A stretch of 64,000 bases of DNA from Penelope pileata (Eukaryota; Chordata; Aves; Galliformes; Cracidae), in the NCBI GenBank assembly GCA_013396635.1, contig WBMW01000013.1:124001-188000 (forward strand), given 5' to 3'. Every line of letters begins with the position of its first letter. Position 1 is the stretch's first letter. The translations under genes and the position numbers were made by a program. Of this stretch, positions 48,701 through 60,172 are shown piece by piece. The notes below the pieces were generated by a model that saw nothing but the letters and a program-made list of their open reading frames with translations, had not been told where the DNA came from and ran no database searches.

Positions 48701-51700
48701 AGGACAACAGTTTCCAAGCCCCCAGCCACACCACTGTGTTACTCTTTCTCTGGTTCAGGAAATCTCCCTCCCCGTCCGGGATAACACTTCAATTCGTCAT
48801 CAAAAGTGGAATCGCAAAGGCATCGCACATATATATGAAGTCAGACAGCTTACTGGTTAAAACCATTTCTATGAAGATGTAAGGAAGAAATCATCAGAAG
48901 TTCATAGGTCAAAGCTCCCTGTTTAATTTTTTAATGATTTCCAATTCTTGCTGAGGTTTCCAGTATCAACATTCTGCTCAGTCCTTTGCACAGCAGTCAT
49001 CCTATCCATATTTGATATGAGATAATTAGCAACCGGCCTTGAGAAGTGCAGCCCTTTTTACCATCTGCACAATCAATGTTAGAAAATGTTCTGCTTCCTA
49101 GGGATAGCCATGTATTTTCTGAACAGCTCTTGATTTATTAAAAGGGATGTAATGATCATGAAAAGTGTTAAGCTTAAAGCCTTCTATTGACAGTGGTTCT
49201 GTTTAGCTTCATTAGATGTAAGGCTAACATCTGTCTGGGAAATGAAGGCCACCTGCTCATTTTATGTAAATTCTAATAATAATCAATTGTTAAAGATCCA
49301 TATATTCAGTAATTAAATAGTGCCAATGATAAAACTGAAAGCAGTTGTTTTTCCTTATCAGCATTCCAATTTTAGTTTTATTGCAATTATTTTATTACAA
49401 CCTTCTCTAATCCTTTAAAGGCAGGCAACAGTAACAGGTCCTTGTCTTTTTGAACTGGCAATTTAAATCTTGCTAGGATACCAGCCTGAGATGGTGGTGC
49501 TAGTTTCACTGTTGGTGTGATGACTAGAGAGTGCACAAGTTTTGAATGATCAGATTCCTAAATGATTTGTAAAAACTGGAGAAGCAAGGATATTTTCCAC
49601 CATGACTTGCTAATAGGAACAGGTGAAACTAACATGATTTTTCAATAAATATTTATAAAAATAAACCTATTTTTCAATGATCAGTGACATATAAAAATCA
49701 TGTCTCATTCCTTTCTCCCCTTAAAAATAAGCAAGTGTCTAAATTCCTCTGTACACAGTAACTTACATCATATTTTATTAGCTGGCAGAATGGTATTTTT
49801 AAAAGTATTTTTTTCTTTCACGTCTGGTAAGAATCTTGTCTTTTCTCCTAAGGGAGTTTATGCTATATGATGAATAAGAAGAGAGATAAATGCTAATAAA
49901 ACTGTGTCAACTACAGCTAAACAAGTACCATTCTTGAAATCTTTAAGGGATATTCTTTCTCGCAAGGCAACTCTAGAAAAGCTCTAGAAAGCTCTTCTGC
50001 TATTAAATTAGTGCATCCATTGAGCATACATGCATACCAACTGGAAATTTATGCTGTATTACACAATTATACACTTATATAATTTCTTAGATTAACAGAA
50101 ACGATGATTTTAATAAGGATTTTAAGTTGAAAGACACTATCTGATTATGTGTATTTTATTTTTCTAACAAACCAAATTGGATACTAAAGGTTTGCTGTCA
50201 AGTTGAAACCTAGTCAGTCCATAAAAATGATTTAATAAGTTACCTGCAGTGCCATATTCCTTCATCTCCCTCTAGGTACCATAGTTTTTAAATCCATTTT
50301 TTCTCATTTATGAAAATGTTTCTCTCTTAAGTACTATGTAAAGTGAAAAGGGATACAAGTGTGTAGGAGAGACTGTGAAATCTGCCACATGGTGACATAA
50401 AAGGTGGCTGTGTTAAGGTCGATAGGAAAAAACCAATGAGCAGGGATTCTCAAAGCATACAGATGTGTGCTCAGTAAAGACATCAAAAGCGAAAGACAAT
50501 AGCATTGGTACTATCATATACATTCCAAGTTGAATAAATATAGCATTTTTAGAGGAAAGAGAAGTTTTTAAACTAGATGGTTTAACTTTGGTTATTAAAA
50601 AAATATTAACAGTTAAAAATTTGTTGAAACAAGTAGGGTGGTTTAATACAGAGAAACATTACTTTCCAACACTTCTTGCTATACATTTCTCTATGGTTGT
50701 ATTGCATGACTTTTTTTTTGTATTTAATCATTGTATTGTATGATTCCTGCTCTACCTTTCCTACTCTATGGAAATATTATCTTGGAACCCAGATCCATAA
50801 TTTCTACATGCATGTAATTTTACGTAGTTGATGAATCCAGCAAGCAATGGTAAACAGCAGGGAGGGGCTCAATGGAAACTCATTTGTTAGTTTTCCCACT
50901 TGGAGGCTGTTATTTTTATAAATTACTGATATTGGACACTGTAGGAGTGCCCTTTTTCATATACACTGAAGTACTTCACTGGCCCCAGGAGTCACTAAGA
51001 CTAGTGGATTTTAATAGTTATAGATCTTAAATGGAGGGTTAGAAATTGTTTCTTTTCATTACAATTACAACAAGGAATTAACCCCAAGGGTATCCACTTA
51101 ATTTCATAATATATAGACTGGAACGCTAATAATGTGGCTCTTCTAAAATGTAATAAAGAAGCAACTGCCCCTTGGCTCCCTAGGGTAGGGTTTTGTAAAA
51201 TGTATTGCAAAAAATGTAACACAAAGAAGATTTTACGTTAACAAGCTTTGTAATGTCACTAGCTCCAGTGCTCAAAGTGCTCCAAAGCTCATAGACACCA
51301 AGTATTGGCACTGGTTTTACAGCAGGAATTTAGTACCAGCACTTTCTCTTGTGTCGCATCACTGGTACAAGGAAAAACTAAAACAGTGATAGAAGGAGTG
51401 GAGGGTAATTTACAATTAAGCACATAAAGAAATGGAAGAGCAGAGGGAGGAAGAAGGGAGTATAGTAGTACAAAGTAATTACTTCCTTCAAGGTCCACTT
51501 GGACCCATCCTCTAGGCAAGTTTCCTGTGTTATTTTAATCTTCCATGCCCTAATGCAAAACAAGCCTTGGCCTTACAATTGGCAGCAAGTGAATTCCAGT
51601 ACATTTGCTGTTCCATCTACAGTTGTGAGTAGTAAAGTAGCCTCTGACCTCTCAGTCATTATGCATGGTGACTGTGGAATAAATTCCTGGCCAAGATCTG

Positions 51701-52600
51701 AAATGCTGGATCAGGCGGTGGTTTTAAATCTAGGCTGGAGACATTTCTATTTGTTGATGATTTTAATGGAGTCTGACTAGGTACAGTATCCTGGAAAAGC
51801 TTTGCAGTAAAGACAGCAAGAAAAGAAGTACTCTAGCTGTGCCTATTCTACAGTGAGTGAAAAAAAGAATGCAGTTAGAAGAAAAATCCATTTTGTTTTG
51901 GTGTGATTTTTAATGGTAGTGCTCCCAGGCATTTCTAACAGAGGCTCTCAGATAGTTGCTTCTTTGGGAAAATTCATTAGGGAAGAAACCTTTGGCCAAT
52001 GTTTTTAAATTATGTATGGTATGCCCAGAATTCTGTGTGCCTACTTATTTTGCAAATATTCTGTTTGTAGCAGCAAATTTAAATAATTTGCCTGACTAGT
52101 CAGTATGTGCATTTGCTCAGCTGGTGTGTTTGTACCCATCCACTAAAATCTGATTCTCTTGGAGTTACTGAGTAAGATTTTTTTTTGCAATTTTTGTAAT
52201 TTGTGGCTTGTACACACCTATTGGACTCCTACTCCCAAATGCCAGTAATCCAAAATTATGATCTCTGAACTAATTTTACTAGATCAAATTATAGTTCACA
52301 TTTAGCATATCTAGAATTTCCCATAAAGATGCAAAAGGAACTCTCTTTAACAACAGTTGCTTTTGCTAACTGCTAAAGCAGTGCAGAACAGATTTCCAGA
52401 AGGCTGACAAGAAAAAAATGGAAATGGAAGGAGTGAGATGGCAACAAGACAGTATGTGACAATACTTCGCACAGTAAGGCATAGTATAAGCAGAGGTGGA
52501 AATGCTAGGTGCCACATATGCCTACAAGTGCTCCTGTATGGGCCAGGCAGGAGGAAGTATAGCAGGGACTGTTTGAAAGACTGGGGAAACAGATCAGAAA
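45740..52600. other. Unique DNA, no gene seen
   Basis: No exon or mobile element recognised. Simple stretches: GTTT/GGTT-rich at 47062-47100 and 47640-47727, and TA-rich at 48188-48210. Non-repetitive sequence at about 48900-49450 looks like ordinary unique DNA and may include conserved elements, which cannot be tested here. Confidence 0.55.
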
Positions 52601-52601
52601 G

Positions 52602-52787
52602 ATCACAGAATCCCAGAATGGCTGAGGCTGGAAGGGACCTCTGGGTCTAGCTGGTCCCACTTCTGCTCAAGCATGGACATGCCCAGAAGGCTTTTGAAGA
52701 TCTCCAAGGAGGAGACCTCGCAGCATCTCTGGGCAACCTGTACCCATGCTCAGTCATACTCAGAGTAAAAAGGTGCTTCAGGAAAAG
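52602..52787 (-). mobile_element. Short CR1-type LINE 3' fragment
   Basis: On the plus strand it reads GATCACAGAATCCCAGAATG then GCTGAGGCTGGAAGGGACCT, the complement of a CR1 3' UTR and tail. Further right, CAGCATCTCTGGGCAACCTG matches the ORF2 C-terminus. The internal sequence (CTGGTCCCACTTCTGCTCAA) differs from the other CR1 copies in the window, indicating another subfamily. Confidence 0.9.
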
Positions 52788-53486
52788 CGTTCAGAAGGAA
52801 TATCATGTATTTGTGCTAATTGCTTCTGTCATTCTAAGTGTTTTATTAATTCTGCTAGCTTGAGACCTCTATGCATGTTGAAGAGGTAATAAAAAATCAA
52901 ACAAACAAACCAGACAAGCTGGTCTCTGCAGCTGACATTTTCAACTCACAGTGAAGGATGATGGGTTGCTTTCTACTGATGTGCCTTTGACTATTTTTCA
53001 GGTCTTCCCTTACTTCCTCATTTTTCCTATTTTCCTTGGATAGTCATCTCCAAACATTGACTGATAAACTGAATCTACAAAAAAAAAACTCTACAAAAAC
53101 TAGACTGGGAGAAAATCTAAATTCCTAAGTCTTGACAGCTGGTTTCAGTTAATTTTCTTTTACGGATATTAAATTTGGCATTTCTGCAGCTTTGTTTTTT
53201 TCTTTATTGGCATTAAATTAAAATTGGGAGAAAGATCTACATAAGCAAATTTACATTTTAACAACTTTCGTCAGCTTTTTCTGGTTGCAGTGTTAATGTT
53301 CTTAAATGTATCCTGAAGTCTGTTTACTCAATAAGAACAACAACAAGAGTAAAAATGTCAAGGAAGAACAGGAGAGGCAGAATAGACATATAGCATGTAA
53401 CAGAGTTAGAAGCCAAACGCCGTAAGAGTCTCTGAAGTCTCTGAAAAGTTTCAGGATTAAAGGAAATGCTTGCAGCCATTTCTCCC
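52788..53486. other. Unique DNA, no gene seen
   Basis: No feature recognised. Confidence 0.5.
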
Positions 53487-53548
53487 ACTCATGAGTAATT
53501 ACTCATATGCAATTGAGTAATAATTGCAATTGAAATCATATGAGTGAT
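53487..53548. repeat. Palindrome-rich segment
   Basis: ATGAGTAATTACTCAT at 53491-53506 is a perfect 16-base palindrome. ACTCATATG (53501-53509) pairs with CATATGAGT (53537-53545), and TGCAATT (53508-53514) pairs with AATTGCA (53522-53528). CAATTG occurs twice. The overlapping symmetry would allow alternative cruciforms and also offers several ATTA and E-box-like (CATATG) sites. No mobile-element identity is evident. Confidence 0.75.
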
Positions 53549-56500
53549 TTCAGCACTCAGCATTATGGTCATGGATCATAATCTGGATTTTAATCAAGGG
53601 CAAATTAAACAATAAAATGCTATGGATCTCTTCAATAACTATTTTTGTAAATGATAAGTCAGAGTTGTGTTACCAGAAGTAGTTAAGTTGAAATTGTATG
53701 TATGTTAGGAATTAAATTGGAGATCTTAGAGTAAGAGCTTCCATTTCATTTCTTCACATGAAAGCACCCATGCTAAGCTTCTTCCATCTATTCGCAAGTG
53801 GTACAAGATCAAGTCATTTCCAGGGAAATCCGTGTTGTAGCAAGATAACAAATGTGATGTACTTCACAAGCAGTGTTATCTCCTTCGACCAGATACAAAC
53901 AGAGATACTACAGGTTAGGTGCCAATTTGCTTCATACAAATGATACACTGTAAATCTTTCCTGCTGTATTGCTATGTATCTAGTCATATTGTAACCCAGT
54001 CTCTGTGACCCTAGAACAGATTCATTCATAAGGTAAGAAGCATTTGGCAAAACATACACTGTAAAGAAGAGAAGTACCATACCTGGGAGTTGGAAGTTGA
54101 AATCTGAAGCAACGACTATTCCTTTTTCACAGGTATTGTAATTTTTACCCTTTTTGTACTGCCATCATTGAATGATAGGTAGGTATGTGCTTTGTTTTCA
54201 AGCAAGGGTGATTTTTGTGATAAGTATCAGGTGTTCTGTAGCCTTTATTCTAAAAACCCCATTCTTTTAAAATGAAATAGGGATGCATACTGTTTATTAC
54301 AGTGTAAAAATATGTTACTTGTCTATTCCATAGGTTTTTGAAATGGCATTTAAAAAGCCAAAAGTTGTCATAAGTACTAAGTTCGTATTTATGTACATAA
54401 TTATTTCAGTGCAAATGGCTGTAAAGTGTTTTATTTTTTGAAAGAACAATACCAATTTTGCAAAGTCTGAATTGCACTGGATCTCTGTGCTGTGGAGAGT
54501 ATGAGACAACTATAGACACCTGGCTGCAGAAAGACCTGTATACAGATAAAAAAAAAAAACAAAAAACTGAGTTGTACTATTAGGAAAGGCAAGAGAAGGA
54601 AAAGTGTTTCAAGTACTCGATCTATGTGATGCTCTCCAACAGGTTAAGTCTTTAAAATGGCTCATCATAAACTCCCATAGGGAGCCTATGTCAAAGTAAT
54701 AGGATTTTTGATGGAGTGCCTATTGCTCTGACTGTATGTGAGACTAAAATTTCTATGCTACTGAGAGTCCTCAACAGAGAAATTACAGTCCCAGGTACTT
54801 ATCTACTGCGGACCAAACACAAACCTACTTGTAACTCTTAGTGACTCTGGTCACAGGTACGAACAGTCAATAGTTTGGAAAATTCAGACTCACAATGTGC
54901 AAACCAGGATAGCTGTTTCCCTAGTAGTACTCTTGGCAGGCACAACTGAGAAAATTCATACAGAAAATGGAAGCTTGTTCTGAAATGGATACTAGCAGAA
55001 AAGAGAAAAGATTATTTTTCTGGTTGCAAGCGATCAACTACATTCACATGAATCATAAAGTTCCATCCATAAAATGCTACGGTGTGTATAGTCAACATGG
55101 AGGTAATGCTGAGTGCACACATTAGGGGGGTGAGGGGGTGGGGCAGAATATGTTGGCTGTAGGGATAGGGATATAAAAGCATATGTTTGGGATTCTGAAA
55201 TTATTTTTCCTTTGACTGGGGAGCAGAGGCTAAGCAAAAAGTGATTAGTAATTCAGCAGTGCTTCATCTCTTTAAATTCTAGCTCTTTCACGACCCTATC
55301 GCTCCACCTCTGTTTTTTGCAGTATGTGAGAAGTTACAGATGGAAACGGCATATTTATCTTCTTTGTATCTAGACAATCACTTTGAGGGGATTAAAAGGC
55401 AAAATTTTTGCACTTTTTAGTGTAACAGAGTTGAAAGCAGTTAAGACATAGCAAGTTTAATATTAGAAAACATGAGCATGGTACTTCATAACTTGTGGCT
55501 GATGTTTGCTGTAGTTAAAGAAAGACTGAAAAGATCATATTCAATGGACTAAATGAGATCAGGGATTCTGCTAATGTAATGGTCTTTGTGTTATCAGAAG
55601 GAAGACCTTGGAGCTGTCTCAGCTGAGGCCTTTGAAAATATCTGTTGTCTGTGATCAAAAGTGTAGCAGATAAAGGAAATTCAGAAGTGGATGAATTCCT
55701 TGAGGTAGTCTTTGGAAGTTCTACTCTAGGCTTCTTGTGTTACAAGCTAAAGAACACTCCAACTTGCGCTGGATTAAATTAAAAGCCTGGAGTGCAAACA
55801 TCATGTAAGCGCCTGGTATTTATATATATAACTCTGGAAGGTTGTGCTACATACATATATACGTGTATATATACATTGTGAATGAAATTGTGTGCAGTGT
55901 AAAGACACAGGGAGGACAAAATTAAATTCCCATTCATTTAAGGACAACTTTAAGCAAGTAAATAATTTTTTGCCCTTGATACAGGAAGCTTTATGCAGCA
56001 TATGGTTGAGCAGGGACTTAGATCAGACCCTGTTCAGGGAGTCTGTATATCAGATGTGATAGTTATTACTCAGATGGTCTGCTGAAAAGGGCTGTGTAAA
56101 TAATTGAAGTATTTTTTTTGTGGATTTTCTTGAAAAGTTGATTTACAGGTATGAAAATTTTTTCTATTTCTACTGGTTAGGAATACCAAGTTGCTAAAAG
56201 AACATAGTGCACTTTATATCTAGTTTTTTGCTGTGAAAAGGTATTATCTGGTGGAGGAGCATGTGTTGAGAATCAGAACTGCTTTTGAGAAGTGAAGAAA
56301 CTACTTCTATTTTAAAAATGGGCAATGCTGTCTTGTTTGCCTCTGACCATTTCAAGTGCATTATATACTTTTGTTTAATCATAATCCTCCTATTAAGGAC
56401 ATCCAAATGGATGCGTTTTACTTTCACAATATTGGTAGAACACGCTACAGTCAAGGGGAAAAAAAAAATCATTCTGTTTTCATCCCAAACCACATTTTAT

Positions 56501-57914
56501 TGAGAGTTTTAAGTAGACTGCCTCTCAGACTTGCAAAGCAAGGTTTGTGTCATTTTTCTGAGTAAAAGTCAGTGTGTAATTGTGTTGATAGCTTTGGGAA
56601 GATACAGATGTCTAGAAGGAGGAAGGTACACCGAGGTTTAGAATGTGAACAGGTAGAAAATGCATTCTGATTTAAGCCATTCAAATATGACTAGATTTTG
56701 GTGGAGCCAGCAAAACTTGTGTGAAGAGGTCATTTTTATTATCAGGAGAGAAATGGTTTGATCACAGCCAAGACATTTTTTGTGGTCTTTCTTACTTGCC
56801 TTGAGCAAAGACTGATCAGTAGCAGCAGAGACAGCTGTGCATAGAGCCAGAGATCATGGCTCTCAGCCTCACTATGTGACTGCACAAAAGCACAGCTTAC
56901 TACTTGAAATCTTCAGCCAATACCTATAGCCAACTTTATCTGTTAGAAAACATACTTTTGTGCACCAAACAGACCTTCTTACTTGAAAGAATTTACCATA
57001 GGAAGTGGTAATACCATGTCTATTTAAACCTGCATATAATCCATTCCCATATGAGAGTATTAAGATACTAGTTGAAAGACCTTTTCAGAATGTCTGGTTT
57101 TTGTATTTTTCCCTTTGTTCTTGCTCAAGATCCTAGAGAAAACATAAGTGTAGCTGAAGTAATGTCAGTAATAATCCTAATTCTAGTTACTTAGGAGTGG
57201 ATGATAAATCAGGGCACGTAAAAACTGCAGAACTGATGTGAATTGTACATGTAAAACGCAAGAAAGCAGCAGCAGGATCCTGCTTATTGGGTGGATTTTG
57301 GGAGAACTCCCTCACCAGATGATGTAGGAAACTACTGTGTGATTCAATTATTGGGGCTGACTGAAAAAACATGTTGTAATGTCTTTGAAATGTTGTGATC
57401 CTAAATATCTTTTCAGTACAGTGGAATAGAGTTGTGACCATAATACCTTGCTACATAGCTTTCATGTAGCCAGATTGGTCAGCCAGAATGTGGCAAACTG
57501 GGTGCAAATCTCTACTCCTCTGTACATCTCAGTTCTCCTCTTACCTCTCAAAACAGTGTGCTAGCCACGAGATAACATGGTGGAAATGAGCCTGCAATTA
57601 GCTTTCAATTGACAAAGTTCAGGTGTGCAATTGCTAGTGCTCATGTGGGTGTCTGTATTTGTCTTTTAGTTATTAAATATTCATAAAAGCAAAACATTTT
57701 CAACAAGAGTTATGTATCTCTTTCCTTCTACCTTCTGGCTTTGCAAATAGGGAGGTAGAAGATGCGACTTTACAGCCTTCTAAAGCAAAGAATTGTACCA
57801 GATTTTGCACGTGGTAAATGGACACCCCTGTTCTGTAAGAAGTGTTATCTGTAATATTACGTTTATTACATAGGTCTAGAAGATGAGAAGGTTGGACAAA
57901 TATCTTATTTTCAG
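53549..57914. other. Unique DNA, no gene seen
   Basis: No exon or mobile element recognised. A TA-rich simple patch lies at about 55818-55876. The frames at 56194-56565 overlap on opposite strands and have no known domain. Confidence 0.55.
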
Positions 57915-58034
57915 ATCCTGTTTGGACTTTGATAAGGGTTTGGCATCTGTTTAGCAGTGGACTTACTACGTTAGGTGGATGGTTGGACTTGATGTTAGAG
58001 GTCTTTTCCAACCTAAATGATCCTATGATTCTAT
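57915..58034 (+). mobile_element. Short CR1 LINE 3' end abutting a mariner
   Basis: GGTGGATGGTTGGACTTGAT, GTCTTTTCCAACCTAAATGA and a tail of ATCCTATG ATTCTATG mark the CR1 3' UTR. Only about 120 bases remain. The tail ends exactly at the left inverted repeat of the next mariner, so one of the two inserted at or into the end of the other. Confidence 0.88.
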
Positions 58035-58589
58035 GTCACTCTGAAAGTAATGTCTCCTATTTATTTCCATGGAAACTACAACAGATACAAAGAGACAATA
58101 ACACTATTTGAGAAAGCAAATTCTCAGCTACAAAATAGTATTTTTCAGCATAGTCACTACCATTAGCCAATTTGTGTGGACACACTGGTTGAGACACTTT
58201 GCATTTCATGGTGTGACATCTGTGTATGGCCATCCAGAACATGGCTCATCTTTCACAAACCTGTCACCACTACTGAAATGCACCACCTACCACCTCGCTG
58301 TACTAATATCCACTGCTTCAGAAACACTCAGCAAGCATCAATGAATCTCAATGGGTACAATTTTTTCTGCATGGAAGAATTCAGTGTCAGACCTTTGCTT
58401 CACATGCACTTCTATGTCAAACTCCATTTCATCAGACTGCCCCTCTGCTGCCATCTGTCACACAGCAACAAAATGCAACTTGATATCTGTGGGAAGGTTC
58501 AACCTCTACTGCCATACTACCAACATCCGCCTCTGATGTCATGGGCCAACAGAATAAAATAAGACACATGACTTTCAGAGCAGCCCTCA
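58035..58589 (-). mobile_element. Internally deleted mariner (Galluhop-like), about 555 bases
   Basis: The left repeat starts TCACTCTGAAAGTAATG and the right end has CATGACTTTCAGAGCAGCCC. The flanking TA is absent on both sides: on the right it reads TG, and on the left the CR1 tail occupies its place. On the minus strand the transposase N-terminal third (about 58560-58230, ending near CACACCATGAAATGC) joins directly to the last part of the gene at about 58170. The deletion endpoints differ from the copies at 32.9 and 45.2 kb, so each deletion was a separate event. Confidence 0.9.
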
Positions 58590-60129
58590 TGTTATTTCAT
58601 TCAGTTATTTGGGTGTGTGATGCATGAACAAATTGCTATGTACAAAGAAGTGAAATTAATGTGTCAGTTCTAGTCTCTTGTGTTGCACATGCAAGTGATC
58701 TTATCTCTCTTTTACTGTTGGAGAAAGTATAGTTGATTACCTCAAGTACTTTTGTAATCATAAAAACATGCATGGAATTGCTTTCTGACTTCTGTACCTA
58801 GAAAAAGTCCAGAAATAAATTTTTGGGTGGAAAAATTAAATGTGTGTGTTATCCAACTGCTTTCAAGGCTTAAGAGTTGTTGAGATGGGTAGGTGGATTC
58901 CAGTTTTTCATAGAATCTAGGAGTTGAGCAAATCATGATTGTGCTGTCATGAATTCAGATCAGAGAGTTGTGCTAATGAAACTTTTCTACTTCCAGTGCC
59001 TAAACTACCTCATATCCTCTACAACAACACTTGAATATTTTTTGTCTAGTTCTAGACATCTGCCTCTTACTAATTTCCCACTAGGTACTTATCTTCAAAG
59101 TTAAGACATTTAAATATATCTTCAATTACCTGGCTATAAATGAATCAAAAATAAATATAACAGAAGAAGCAAAGTTACAAAGAAGGTATGATTATGTCAA
59201 ACAAGCTAATATTTCAACTGTGCGCAAACTGGCAACCAACATCGTAATATGTTGACTGTGACACTAAATGTTCTACTCAACCTCTTGTCCCTGTGTTCAC
59301 TAGTCTGCAAAATTATGATGATTATACCTATTGTGCACAATTGTTGAAAGAATTAATTCATTAATGTTTGCAAAGAATCGTGAGATCCTCTAGCAGAAGG
59401 TACTACACAATTGCTAGGAGTTAATTTGATATTCTTTATTATCAGATTCAATAGGACATGTAGTACAAACTTTCAAAAGCCTTCAAAAAAACAAGCAAAA
59501 AGCTAATCAGGAGTCTCTTATTCACACTGTCAAATGCTGGTAATGACCAAATACTCTTGTTTGTGGAAGTACAAAAAAAGAAAAAAAAAAAAACAAAACC
59601 GATGCTACTTGGTATGTAGAAGCAGCAATTAGTACACATTGTAGGGAGAAGAAGTAGAGCTAGACCAGAAATGAGCCTTGATGAGCCTAATTGCCTTTAA
59701 TTATCCCTAAACATTTTCTTGTTGTCTGTCTTATGGAGGCAGAAGAAACCCTGTAGCTCTAAAAGGAAATAAGGCTTAGTTTTGTTTTTTTCTTTTAGAG
59801 AGGGACATAATAGCCACCATGGAAACATGTTCTTAATCAACGACATTAAACTCCTGGCTGCTCTGCTTCTCTTGAAATTGCCTGACTTCATTATTATCAG
59901 GGGGAAGGAGGAGGGGAGGGCGTTTAATCACTATTTAGCTTTTCTTAACAAATTAAAATATTAATTACAATACACATTATTTTATCTTTGCTTAAGCTAT
60001 TTCTAAGTATTGGTGAATAAGAGCTCACTTTATGTTTGAGTAATTTATTCTCAAACTATTCAGACTTACTTTTTCAATTCCTTTTAAAAAATCATTGGGG
60101 CATGAAATGTTATCTTCTGAAAGCCAGGA

Positions 60130-60133
<4 letters not shown>
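58590..60133. other. Unique DNA; 59.65-59.96 kb possibly conserved
   Basis: No exon or mobile element recognised. The part at about 59650-59960 is non-repetitive and rich in TAAT/ATTA cores (for example TAATTGCCTTTAATTATCC), the style of a conserved vertebrate non-coding element. This is an impression from composition, not an alignment. An A-run lies at about 59580-59593. Confidence 0.4.

Positions 60134-60171
<38 letters not shown>
60134..60171 (+). repeat. Poly-T run of 38
   Basis: A pure T homopolymer. Read on the minus strand it is a poly-A tail-like tract, but the sequence beside it shows no retrocopy I recognise. Its length may be inaccurate because homopolymers are error-prone. Confidence 0.9.

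Positions 60172-60172
<1 letters not shown>

Noticed and set aside
60134..60171. Poly-T as the tail of a processed pseudogene on the minus strand
   Set aside because: No gene-like body, polyadenylation signal or target duplication could be seen beside it. CR1 machinery, dominant in birds, does not leave poly-A tails.
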